The notes below the pieces were generated by a model. That model had not been told where the DNA came from. It was given only the letters and a program-made list of their open reading frames with translations, and did not search any database. Positions 35,511 to 43,217 of a stretch of DNA of 64,000 bases are shown one piece after another (within the stretch, counting starts at the first letter, position 1; the number at the start of each line of letters is the position of its first letter). Source of the stretch: Planctomycetota bacterium (GTDB taxonomy: Bacteria > Planctomycetota > UBA1135 > UBA2386); the NCBI GenBank assembly GCA_029936315.1, contig JAPYTD010000019.1, positions 1-64,000 on the forward strand, read 5' to 3'. Position numbers and translations under genes: made by a program.

Positions 35511-35735
35511 ATGGACGACCAACAGAAGAGCGACGCTACCAAGTTCACTGCGGAGACCACGATGCTCGAAGCCCTGACGGCCGACCCTTCGCTCGGCATG
35601 GTTCTGATGCGCGACTTCCACCTCGGCGGCTGCACCAACTGCGGTTTTGAGCCGAATGAGTCGATCGCGAACGTTGCCGCCGAAAACGGCATCCCGACAG
35701 AACGCCTGTTGGCGGCCCTGAATCGCCAAGCCTAG
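35511..35735 (+). CDS. DUF1858-type small redox protein
   Basis: A 74-residue protein resembling DUF1858 / hybrid-cluster-associated disulfide proteins. The core reads TTMLEALTADPSLGMVLMRDFHLGG followed by CTNC, the paired cysteines, then GFEPNESIANVAAENGI. The CxxC suggests disulfide chemistry or metal binding. It starts at ATG 35511 (a GTG at 35505 is also in frame) and follows mrp closely on the same strand, which hints at a link with Fe-S cluster handling. Confidence 0.78.
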   Translation: MDDQQKSDATKFTAETTMLEALTADPSLGMVLMRDFHLGGCTNCGFEPNESIANVAAENGIPTERLLAALNRQA

Positions 35736-35786
35736 CAGCCCGTTGAAGAGGTGCTTTGCTCGCGTGCGGTGCCTGGCACCGTAGTG

Positions 35787-36737
35787 CTAGACGTTCGCGG
35801 GAGATTGGCAGTCGGGAGACTGGATCTCAGAAGCCGAGGTCTCCAACTCGCAAGCATCAGAAGCTGGCGCTTCGACCAGGTAGTCCTCGAGTCGTTCGCG
35901 CTCATCGCCACTCGCGGCGCACATCCCCCACGACTCCAACGTTGGGTTGCCCGGACCATCTGGCCGCAGTAGCGCCGCCGGCAAGTGCACATGCGCATGG
36001 ATTGGGGCGCTGCCGAGATCACGCGGTTGACGCTCCCACTTCATCGAGTCCGGCTTGCGCTTGCTCGAACGCGGATGGAACGAAAAGTGCAAGAACCACA
36101 GCCCAGGCAGCCACAGCGTGTGCGGTGACGCCTGGAGGCACTGATCCCCGGTCTCGACGAAACCATGCTTGCCCCACTTGAGCCCATTGCCACGCAGATT
36201 GTTCACCGACGTCACACGGACCAGGTAGTTGTAGGCCGAGTGGTCGGTGTCTGATGACACGTAGTCGATCGGTCGGCAACTGTCGGGGCCGAGGAAGCCC
36301 GGGCAGATCGGCCGCATGCCGATGTTCTTGATCAGGATGCCGTCGGTCGGCGTCGGATCCATCGCACGACCATGGTTCTGCGACGGATCGTTGAGCCCCG
36401 GATAGTGCGTATGCACTTCGAGCAAGCGCCGCGTAAACGAAAGCACGTCGTCGGCGTAGATCTCGTCACCGTCCAAGGTCAACACATGCGTCGCACCGCG
36501 ACGACGAGCTTCTTCGAGCATCGCTTCGCGGTTGTCCTGCTCGTTGTCGCCGCCAAACCCTTCAAACAGGGTCAACTTGTCGCCGAGGTGGCGCATGCCC
36601 CGAACGATCTCCGGAGTGCGATCGGTGCTGTGGTTATCGAAAACGAGCACCTCGTCCACGTGGGGCGCCACGGACGTCAGGGCGTACCAGATCCAGTACT
36701 CCTCGTCCTTCACCATCGATATCGAAATGAGCTTCAT
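35787..36737 (-). CDS. Glycosyltransferase family 2 protein
   Basis: A 316-residue GT-A fold glycosyltransferase. The N-terminus MKLISISMVKDEEYWIWYAL is the usual GT2 opening. DEVLVFDNHSTDRTPEI (about 28-44) binds the nucleotide, and TLDGDEIYAD near 88 carries the metal-binding DxD-like motif. The C-terminal part contains HTLWLPGLWFLHFSFH. The chosen ATG at 36737 starts directly at the first strand. It is divergent from trxA across 138 bases. Sugar and acceptor are not readable from sequence. Confidence 0.8.
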   Translation of the reverse strand: MKLISISMVKDEEYWIWYALTSVAPHVDEVLVFDNHSTDRTPEIVRGMRHLGDKLTLFEGFGGDNEQDNREAMLEEARRRGATHVLTLDGDEIYADDVLSFTRRLLEVHTHYPGLNDPSQNHGRAMDPTPTDGILIKNIGMRPICPGFLGPDSCRPIDYVSSDTDHSAYNYLVRVTSVNNLRGNGLKWGKHGFVETGDQCLQASPHTLWLPGLWFLHFSFHPRSSKRKPDSMKWERQPRDLGSAPIHAHVHLPAALLRPDGPGNPTLESWGMCAASGDERERLEDYLVEAPASDACELETSASEIQSPDCQSPANV

Positions 36738-36875
36738 ATGCCTTTGCGACCGGACTGTTGCAACGATCGACACTCTGGCCCCCAGCACTTGAGACAGACC
36801 TTGCCATGGGGCCTCCGATGGTCGAGATTCCCCCTTCCCCCGGGAACCTCGCTCCCCTATCTAGCGAACACAACA

Positions 36876-37196
36876 ATGGTCACTGAACTCACCGACGCCG
36901 ACTTCAAGAGCACTCTCGACGCCGCCCAGACTCCGATTCTCGTCGACTTCTCGGCGAGTTGGTGCGGCCCCTGCAAGGCGCTCGCCCCGACAATCGACAA
37001 AGTCGCCGGCGACTACGACGGCAAGATCGCCGTCTACAAAGTCGACATCGACAACGCTCCCGAATCCGCCGCTAGCTTCGGCATCATGAGCGTGCCGACG
37101 TGCATCTTCTTCCGCGACGGCAAGGAAGTAGACCGCTTCATGGGCAACGCGGATCTGCGCACGGTCAAAGGCCACGTCGATCGCGTGCTGGCCTAG
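36876..37196 (+). CDS. trxA: Thioredoxin
   Basis: A 106-residue cytoplasmic thioredoxin with the active site WCGPC (about residues 28-32), the cis-proline loop SVPTCIFF (about 72-79) and the usual length. It reduces protein disulfides with electrons from thioredoxin reductase. An extra Cys follows the cis-Pro threonine. The ATG at 36876 is the only start that gives the normal N-terminus (MVTELTDADF). The stop region is duplicated: a 12-base string containing the stop recurs 17 bases later and supplies the stop of the convergent gene. Confidence 0.95.
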   Translation: MVTELTDADFKSTLDAAQTPILVDFSASWCGPCKALAPTIDKVAGDYDGKIAVYKVDIDNAPESAASFGIMSVPTCIFFRDGKEVDRFMGNADLRTVKGHVDRVLA

Positions 37197-37209
37197 CTGG
37201 TGTGCTGGC

Positions 37210-37608
37210 CTAGTTGGGCGAGATGCTACGCGAGCGAGCAAACAGCCGCCGCGCATGCACCCAAAGCAGAGCCAAACCGAGTGGCAGGCACACGATCGCG
37301 AGCATCCACGTCTTGCGGGCCGCCCCAAAGGCGACACTCGCAACGCAGCGCACGCCGCCGATCGTCGCCGAAAACACATGCGGTCCGACCGCCTCGGCGG
37401 TGAAGCTGACAACCCCCTGCGTATCGGTCGCGCCGAGCGCTCGACGGGCGCCATCGGGGAACTCCACCGTGACTTCGAGCCCGGGCGCTGCTTCGTCAGC
37501 CGCCGAGGTCGCGCGGACCAAAACGGTCTGGCCGACGAAGGCCGGCACGGGATCGACGGCAAGTTGCTGCACCGCGAACAAACAAGTCAGGACCACAGAA
37601 GTGCTCAC
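37210..37608 (-). CDS. Small exported membrane-anchored protein, Ig/prealbumin-like fold
   Basis: A 132-residue predicted exported protein from GTG 37608. A signal-like N-terminus (about 1-18) leads to a beta-rich domain of about 80 residues (TVLVRATSAADEAAPGLEVTVEF, GATDTQGVVSFTAEAVGPHVF) with the look of a transthyretin/carboxypeptidase-regulatory fold. A C-terminal transmembrane helix (about 100-118) and a cationic tail follow. Longer in-frame starts would run into lipB on the other strand. No specific function can be given. Confidence 0.6.
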   Translation of the reverse strand: MSTSVVLTCLFAVQQLAVDPVPAFVGQTVLVRATSAADEAAPGLEVTVEFPDGARRALGATDTQGVVSFTAEAVGPHVFSATIGGVRCVASVAFGAARKTWMLAIVCLPLGLALLWVHARRLFARSRSISPN

Positions 37609-37626
37609 GTCCGCTAGTCTGCCCTC

Positions 37627-38232
37627 TTGGCCGTCGAAGTCGAGAATCTTGGGCAGAAGCCCTACGAACCGCTGCTGCTCCAGATGCGTGAACTGCACGA
37701 AGCCGTGCAGCGCGGCGCCGATGGCCGCATCTGGCTCGTAGAGCACGAACCCGTCTACACTGCGGGCCGCGCCACGCCCAAGCACGAGATCACCGAGGGC
37801 ATCGTAGAGATCGAGCGCGGCGGCCAGATCACCTACCACGGCCCAGGCCAGCTGACGATCTACCCGATCGTAAGACTGCCCAAGCGCGATCTACGCGACT
37901 GGCTCAAGCGCATCGAAACCTATGGCGTGCGCATCGCCGAGGCACTTGGACTTGAGGCCGAGCCGTCGGTGGACGGCACTGGAGTGTTCGTCGCCGGCCG
38001 AAAGTTCGCGTCGATCGGCGTCGCGGTGAAGCGCTGGGTCAACCTGCACGGCATCGGCGTCAATGTCACGGTCGACAAGGCGCCGTGGCAGAAGGTCCGA
38101 CCGTGCGGGCTATCACCGGACATCATGACCGACCTCAGCACGGCAGCCGGTCGTGCTGTCTCGATGCAAGAAGCCGCGGAGCACGCGACCGCAGCGGTTT
38201 CCGTGCTACTCGACCCAAGCGATCCCTTATGA
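37627..38232 (+). CDS. lipB: Lipoyl(octanoyl) transferase LipB
   Basis: A 201-residue LipB. It moves the octanoyl group from acyl carrier protein to lipoyl domains of 2-oxoacid dehydrogenases and the glycine cleavage system. Family landmarks are present: LVEHEPVYTAGR near 37, RGGQITYHGPGQL near 64, the catalytic Lys in GRKFASIGV near 127 and the catalytic Cys in RPCGLSP near 158. Start is TTG at 37627; no ATG lies upstream before the divergent gene. The lipA gene is not in the window. Confidence 0.93.
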   Translation: MAVEVENLGQKPYEPLLLQMRELHEAVQRGADGRIWLVEHEPVYTAGRATPKHEITEGIVEIERGGQITYHGPGQLTIYPIVRLPKRDLRDWLKRIETYGVRIAEALGLEAEPSVDGTGVFVAGRKFASIGVAVKRWVNLHGIGVNVTVDKAPWQKVRPCGLSPDIMTDLSTAAGRAVSMQEAAEHATAAVSVLLDPSDPL

Positions 38233-38242
38233 ACGCGACTCG

Positions 38243-39940
38243 ATGACCGGAACAGTCGAACTCGACCCAGACGGTACGCACCTGCTGATCCGCTTCCCGT
38301 ATCGCGAAGACCTCGTCGCGATGATCAAAGGACTGCCCGGACGACGGTGGGATCCCAAGCAGAAGGTCTGGCGGGTGCCGGCCAAGAACGTCGCCGTCGT
38401 CTACGACCAGTGCTCGCGGCATCTGTTTGAGTTTGGCAGTGAGATCGCCTCGTTGCTCGCCGGCACGCTCAAGATTCCAGAGCCCAAGAAAAAGGCCAAG
38501 GCGATTCCGAAGCAAGGGCAACTGGCACTGCCGACGGTTGCGGCCCTTGCTGGCAACGATGCTGCTGCCAGAGACGCTGGTGGCAGCGACGATGCCGCCA
38601 GAGATGGCGACGCGGCGACACCCAACGCGCTGACGATCTCCGAACTCAACAACCGGGTGCGTGATTGCCTGCGCGAAACGTTTGCCGATTCGTTCTGGGT
38701 GACCGGTGAGATCATCGACTTCGACAAGTCAGCCGGCCGCGAGCATCGGTTCTTCCAGCTCGCCGAGAAAGCACCGCGGGCGCAGCGTGCGAAGGCAGTG
38801 GTCGAAGTCGCGTTGTTTGGCCGCACTGCCGACGCGCTACTGCCCAAACTCGCAGAAGGCGAACCGCCACTGACGTTGCGCGACGGGCTCGAGATCCGCG
38901 CGCTGGTGCGGGTCGACTTCTACCCGGCAAGCGGGCGCTTTCAGGTCATCGTGCAAGACATCGACCCGAGCTTCACGCTCGGCAAGATCGCGCTGACCAA
39001 AGAACAGATCCTGCGCGAGCTCGTGCAGATGGGTTTGACCGAACGCAACCGCATGCTCGGCCTGCCGGTGCCCGCGTTGCGCATCGGCGTGCTGACGAGT
39101 CCCGATGCCGACGGCTGGAAGGACTTCCAGCGCCACCTCGAAGAGTCGCGATGCGGCTTCGCCATCACGCTGTTTCCCATCAAGGTTCAAGGCACCGAAC
39201 TGAAGTCGACGCTGCTCGCGGGCCTGCAGTGGTTTGGCGAACACCAGGACAAGTTCGACGTGCTCTGCGTCATGCGCGGCGGCGGTTCTCGCTCGGATCT
39301 TTCGTGGTTCGACGACAAGGACATCGCCGTCGCCGTCGCGCAGCACCCACTGAAGCTGATCGTCGGCATCGGCCACCAACGGGATCAATCGGTGCTCGAC
39401 GTGATCGCGCATTCGGAGAAGACCCCAACCGCGGTTGCGGAGTTCTTGGTGCGCGGCATCGAATCCGCGCGCGAAGACGTGCAAGAACGCGGTGTGCGCC
39501 TGGCCGCCGCCGTCGCCGATCTGCTCGCCGATGAAAACAACCGCCTCAAAGAACTGAGCCGCAGCATCGCCCGCGCCGGCAACGAACGCCTGCGCGACGC
39601 CAACCGCCGCCTCGCCACCGCCGGCCGTGAACTCGCGGGACAGACCACGCTGCGGCTGGCGCATGAGCGCAGCCAGCTTCGCCAAACCGTGATGCGCCTG
39701 ACCCACAGCAGCCTGCGAATGTGCGAACGCAAGGGCACAGTACTGCAGCAAGCAGAGACGCGACGACGTCTGCTCGATCCAACCCGCGTGCTGCAAAGAG
39801 GCTTCGCGATCGTGCGCGGCCAGGACGGCCGAATCGCCCCATCCGTCAACCGCCTCTCCCCAAACCAAGACCTGCGTGTACAGTTCCGAGATGGTTCTGC
39901 CAACGTTCACGTCGACAGCATCGAACCCAACGACTCATGA
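38243..39940 (+). CDS. xseA: Exonuclease VII large subunit with extra N-terminal domain
   Basis: A 565-residue XseA, longer than the usual 400-450. The exonuclease VII part starts near residue 128 with the OB-fold (TISELNNRVRDCLRETFADSFWVTGEI) and continues with VLCVMRGGGSRSDLSWFDD (about 341) and VGIGHQRDQSVLDVIAHS (about 375), followed by a long helical region and a C-terminal RVLQRGFAIVRG. The enzyme with XseB degrades single-stranded DNA. The first 45 residues have LLIRFPYREDLVAMIK and RRWDPKQKVWRVP, resembling the HARP-like DNA-binding motif of SMARCAL1-type proteins, then a charged linker. The canonical GAAxRD motif near the active site reads DADGWKDF. Its stop overlaps xseB (ATGA). Confidence 0.85.
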   Translation: MTGTVELDPDGTHLLIRFPYREDLVAMIKGLPGRRWDPKQKVWRVPAKNVAVVYDQCSRHLFEFGSEIASLLAGTLKIPEPKKKAKAIPKQGQLALPTVAALAGNDAAARDAGGSDDAARDGDAATPNALTISELNNRVRDCLRETFADSFWVTGEIIDFDKSAGREHRFFQLAEKAPRAQRAKAVVEVALFGRTADALLPKLAEGEPPLTLRDGLEIRALVRVDFYPASGRFQVIVQDIDPSFTLGKIALTKEQILRELVQMGLTERNRMLGLPVPALRIGVLTSPDADGWKDFQRHLEESRCGFAITLFPIKVQGTELKSTLLAGLQWFGEHQDKFDVLCVMRGGGSRSDLSWFDDKDIAVAVAQHPLKLIVGIGHQRDQSVLDVIAHSEKTPTAVAEFLVRGIESAREDVQERGVRLAAAVADLLADENNRLKELSRSIARAGNERLRDANRRLATAGRELAGQTTLRLAHERSQLRQTVMRLTHSSLRMCERKGTVLQQAETRRRLLDPTRVLQRGFAIVRGQDGRIAPSVNRLSPNQDLRVQFRDGSANVHVDSIEPNDS

Positions 39941-40176
39941 CCAAGAAGAAAACTGAAGAGCCGAGTTACGCCGAACTGAGCACGGAGCTCGAACAGATCC
40001 TCGATGAGATCGAGTCGGGTGAAATCGACCTCGACGAACTCAGCGACAAGGTCGAGCGGGCGGCGACGCTGTTGAGCAAGTGCCGCAAGAAGCTCGCGGC
40101 AACCGAGACCAAGGTGAAGAAGGTCACGGCTGAGCTGCAGACCGCGATGGACGAGCAAGAAGGCGAAGACGAGTAA
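39937..40176 (+). CDS. xseB: Exonuclease VII small subunit
   Basis: A 79-residue, highly charged helical protein that fits XseB: SYAELSTELEQILDEIESGEIDLDELSDKVERA, then a lysine-rich second helix and an acidic tail. XseB helices wrap XseA to form exonuclease VII. The ATG overlaps the xseA stop by 4 nt, and the stop shares one base with the next ATG, as expected for a coupled subunit pair. Confidence 0.9.
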   Translation: MTKKKTEEPSYAELSTELEQILDEIESGEIDLDELSDKVERAATLLSKCRKKLAATETKVKKVTAELQTAMDEQEGEDE

Positions 40177-40820
40177 TGGACTGGGAGAAGGTCATCACCC
40201 TGTTCGTCGTGCTGATCATCAGCCTGACGGTTCACGAGGCGTCGCACGGGTTGTTCGCATGGCTCGGGGGCGATCGCACCGCCAAGGACGCCGGGTTGGT
40301 CACGATCAACCCGATCCCGCACATGCGGCGCGAGCCCATCGGCATGATCCTGATTCCGGTGGTCGTGCTCTACCTCAGCAAGGGCGCCTACTGCTTTGGT
40401 GGTGCCAGTGCGCCAATCGATCCGTACTGGGCCGCACGCTATCCGAAGAAAGCGGCGCTGATGTCGGCGGCCGGGCCCTTGGCCAATGTCGTATTGGCCG
40501 CGATTGCGTTTGGCGTCCTGTACTTCATCGGTCGACCAGTGCCTGAGTCCACCGAAATGGCCATCGGCCAAATTGCATGGGTGTTCGTGTGGCTCAACAT
40601 GCTCCTCGCCTTGTTCAACCTGATTCCGCTGCCGCCATTTGATGGCGCGGGAATCGTGCACGGCCTGCTGCCGTCGAGTGGCCGCATTTACGGTGCGTAC
40701 CAGAAGCTCCCTCTCTACTTCATCGTGTCGATGATCGCCGCCTCGTACCTGGTTGGCCTTGTGCTGTTCCCAATGGCGCGCGAAGTCAGAAGCTGGTTGC
40801 AGTGGCCTTACTGGCAGTAG
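40176..40820 (+). CDS. Site-2-protease-like M50 metallopeptidase
   Basis: A 214-residue intramembrane metalloprotease of the M50 family with about five hydrophobic segments. The zinc site HEASH is in the first transmembrane helix (about residue 20; the usual form is HExxH). The third ligand region NLIPLPPFDGAGI is near 149, as expected. There is no PDZ domain. Such proteases cut membrane-spanning regulators or remnant signal peptides. The ATG shares one base with the xseB stop. It ends 4 bases before the convergent ceramidase-like gene. Confidence 0.87.
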   Translation: MDWEKVITLFVVLIISLTVHEASHGLFAWLGGDRTAKDAGLVTINPIPHMRREPIGMILIPVVVLYLSKGAYCFGGASAPIDPYWAARYPKKAALMSAAGPLANVVLAAIAFGVLYFIGRPVPESTEMAIGQIAWVFVWLNMLLALFNLIPLPPFDGAGIVHGLLPSSGRIYGAYQKLPLYFIVSMIAASYLVGLVLFPMAREVRSWLQWPYWQ

Positions 40821-40824
40821 GGAC

Positions 40825-42129
40825 CTAGCGCCCAGTCAACGCCCGTCGCACCCGCTCCCCAGCCGACCGACACGGGCTCATCGACCGCTCATACGCATAC
40901 AGCGGATCGATCGCTTCCTGATCGCGCATCAGGTAGCCAACCTCGTCGTCACACAAACCAAAGATCACAAGGTCCGGCTTGCCGAGTTGGCCGCGCAGTT
41001 GTTCGGCCAGTGCCGGCTCCATCTCGCCGGGGATGGCGACGGCTTCAAACGCCCCCATGCGCAGATAGCCAACTGACGTGCGCGCGGCACCCGAGAACAC
41101 ATCGCGTTGCAATGCTGTGGTCAAGCGACCGATGCGGAACGCCGCCGCAGCCATTGGCAGGTAGACATCCGCACGGCGAACTTCGATGGCATCAACCGGC
41201 ATCAGTTCGCTGTGGTCGAGCGCGGCTTCACAAAGGTCACACGCGGTGAGCCCAAAGTCCGTGACACCGTCCATGTTCCGCTGCTTGACGTGCGGCGAGA
41301 TCATGGCGCCGAGCGCCCCGTTGACGAACACCGCCTGGCCGTGGCCGCGACGACGCCACTCGTCACACAGAACGCCAACGAAGTCTGAGCTGATCAACGT
41401 ATTGCGCCGCGGCAACACTTCGGGATGGCAGGCAAAGTGCAACAACGTGCCCAGCGGTCGGCCGTCGTCGATGGCTTCGGCGTGCAGGACCCGCACGCGC
41501 CGATCAAATACGAAGCTGCGGTTGGCATTCTTGACCAAGCCAGCCTCGGGCAGCATGGACTGGCCACGCCGCCAACGAGCCGGCGCCGCGTTCTTGCGCG
41601 CCTCGAGCACGGCTGCCCTCGCCGCGGCCCGAATCACACCGGCGTAAGCACTGTCGCGGCCCGACGTCAGGAAATACCACCCCCAGATGCCAATCGGATC
41701 CGGCCCGGCGTGCGTGTGGCTTGAGCAGACGAATACGTCGCCGTTGGCAAACCCACCCAACCCCGACTTGATGAAGTCGACATCGCCGCGCATCAAGCCC
41801 AGGCTGTCGATCCCGAGGATCGCGAAGCGACGATTGCCGGTCTCGATCACCAACGCGCGCACCTTGAGAGGAGATCCGATCGCAGTGCTCGTGCGGGCGA
41901 TGTCGAAGCCGCCCATGTACTCGCCAACCAGCGGCGTGATGTCGCGCTCGGCACTGCCGACGCGCAGCTCGCGCACCGGCTCGGTCACGGCATAGCGCAT
42001 GACCTGGTCGGGTGCTGCGTGCTGGAAGATCCCTGCGCAGGCAGCCAAGACGGGAAGAACGGCAACGGCAATGCTTGGCCGTACCTGCACCCTGCCAGTG
42101 TTCGTCACGCTGCAAGTCGTAACGACCAC
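40825..42129 (-). CDS. Neutral ceramidase-like exported protein
   Basis: A 434-residue protein similar to the N-terminal catalytic domain of neutral/alkaline ceramidases, zinc enzymes that cut the amide bond of ceramide. Visible features are VGSAERDITPLVGEYMGGFD near 55, SSHTHAGPDPIGIWG near 135 and HFACHPEVLP near 230, which supply the expected zinc and active-site histidines. A lipobox-like VLPVLAAC sits near residue 31, so it is likely an exported lipoprotein. The GTG at 42129 is taken as start; a GTG at 42090 would give a more usual signal peptide. Many bacterial members have other substrates. It follows the SirB1-like gene by 12 bases. Confidence 0.75.
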   Translation of the reverse strand: MVVTTCSVTNTGRVQVRPSIAVAVLPVLAACAGIFQHAAPDQVMRYAVTEPVRELRVGSAERDITPLVGEYMGGFDIARTSTAIGSPLKVRALVIETGNRRFAILGIDSLGLMRGDVDFIKSGLGGFANGDVFVCSSHTHAGPDPIGIWGWYFLTSGRDSAYAGVIRAAARAAVLEARKNAAPARWRRGQSMLPEAGLVKNANRSFVFDRRVRVLHAEAIDDGRPLGTLLHFACHPEVLPRRNTLISSDFVGVLCDEWRRRGHGQAVFVNGALGAMISPHVKQRNMDGVTDFGLTACDLCEAALDHSELMPVDAIEVRRADVYLPMAAAAFRIGRLTTALQRDVFSGAARTSVGYLRMGAFEAVAIPGEMEPALAEQLRGQLGKPDLVIFGLCDDEVGYLMRDQEAIDPLYAYERSMSPCRSAGERVRRALTGR

Positions 42130-42141
42130 GCGCTCATCGCG

Positions 42142-43017
42142 TCAACTGGTTTCGAGCAGGTCGAGTGCTTTGCCCAGCGTCGCGCGGGCATGCGGCGACG
42201 GCCGACGATTCGAAGCGCGACGCAAGCTACGCAAGTAGTGGATCAATACTTCGCGGTCGGTCAGATCGCGCAGGTGTGCGCGAACGCGATTGTAGCCACT
42301 CGCGCGCAGGTAACGCGCGCAGTCGGCCTTTGGAATGACGCGCCCACCGTGGAACGGATCCAGCAACAACGGACGCGGGCCGTGCACCCGCACGAGGAAG
42401 TGGTTCGGCAACGCTACTCCCGCGGCCGACAAGCCAGCCCATCGGGCAACGAGTAGGTAAACCAACGACAGCGCGATCGGGGCGCCGACACCGTTGACCA
42501 AAGCACGATCGATGAGCACGTGCTCGACATCCAACTCGTCGGCATCACAACCACTGAGGCCAAGTTCACCATGCAGTCGTTCGGCCAATAGACGGGCACA
42601 CATCGGCAAACTGCGGCCCTCGCAATCGCGACGCAGCTTGTTCGCGACGCGACGCAACTTCGCCGCGAGACTACGCAACTCCGGCACGAACGTGCGCACC
42701 ATCTGTGCAGCCATCACGGCACCGTCGAGCAAACCTGGGGCCGACGAACGGCCGATTTGTTCTAGACGCAATCTGGCGAAACGGTGCAACAGGTCGCGCA
42801 CTTCGATTTCGCGAAGCAGTGAACGACAACGCGTGCGCGTGGCCATGTGGGCTGCTTCGGCGCCTTCCTTGAGCAGTGGCACGGCCATCGCGCCCCACGT
42901 CAACAGTCGACGATGCGCCGACTCTTGCAACGGACCACGATCGTCGCCGAGAACGGCGATCATTGCCCGTATCTGGGCAAAGGTGGGTTCAGAGGGCTGT
43001 GGCTTATGATTAGTCAT
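42142..43017 (-). CDS. SirB1-like transglutaminase-fold protein
   Basis: A 291-residue protein. The C-terminal part (about 150-265) has the SirB1/transglutaminase-like pattern: DVEHVLIDRALVNGVGAPIALSLVYLLVARWAGL, then GVALPNHFLVRVHGPRPLLLDPFHGG. The usual catalytic Cys of transglutaminases is not obvious, although the His in PNHFLV and the Asp in LLDPFHGG align. The N-terminal 120 residues are helical, like HEAT-type repeats. SirB1-type proteins have no firm function. The ATG at 43017 was chosen over an upstream in-frame start at 43044. Co-directional with the ceramidase-like gene. Confidence 0.75.
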   Translation of the reverse strand: MTNHKPQPSEPTFAQIRAMIAVLGDDRGPLQESAHRRLLTWGAMAVPLLKEGAEAAHMATRTRCRSLLREIEVRDLLHRFARLRLEQIGRSSAPGLLDGAVMAAQMVRTFVPELRSLAAKLRRVANKLRRDCEGRSLPMCARLLAERLHGELGLSGCDADELDVEHVLIDRALVNGVGAPIALSLVYLLVARWAGLSAAGVALPNHFLVRVHGPRPLLLDPFHGGRVIPKADCARYLRASGYNRVRAHLRDLTDREVLIHYLRSLRRASNRRPSPHARATLGKALDLLETS

Positions 43018-43217
43018 GCGGGACCGGGGTTCGCGAGCATACACACGAGGAGGGCCGCGTCACGTGCGTTACCACGTTCGAATTGCCAAGGTTTGCGAGC
43101 ACCCGGGTAGCTTTGCCCCATAGCTTGATGAACGGCGCACAGCACTGCACTTGGAACCTCCCGTCGCAAGGTCCCTGCGCCAACGACTGTCGATAATCGC
43201 GTCACTACATCTTCCCC

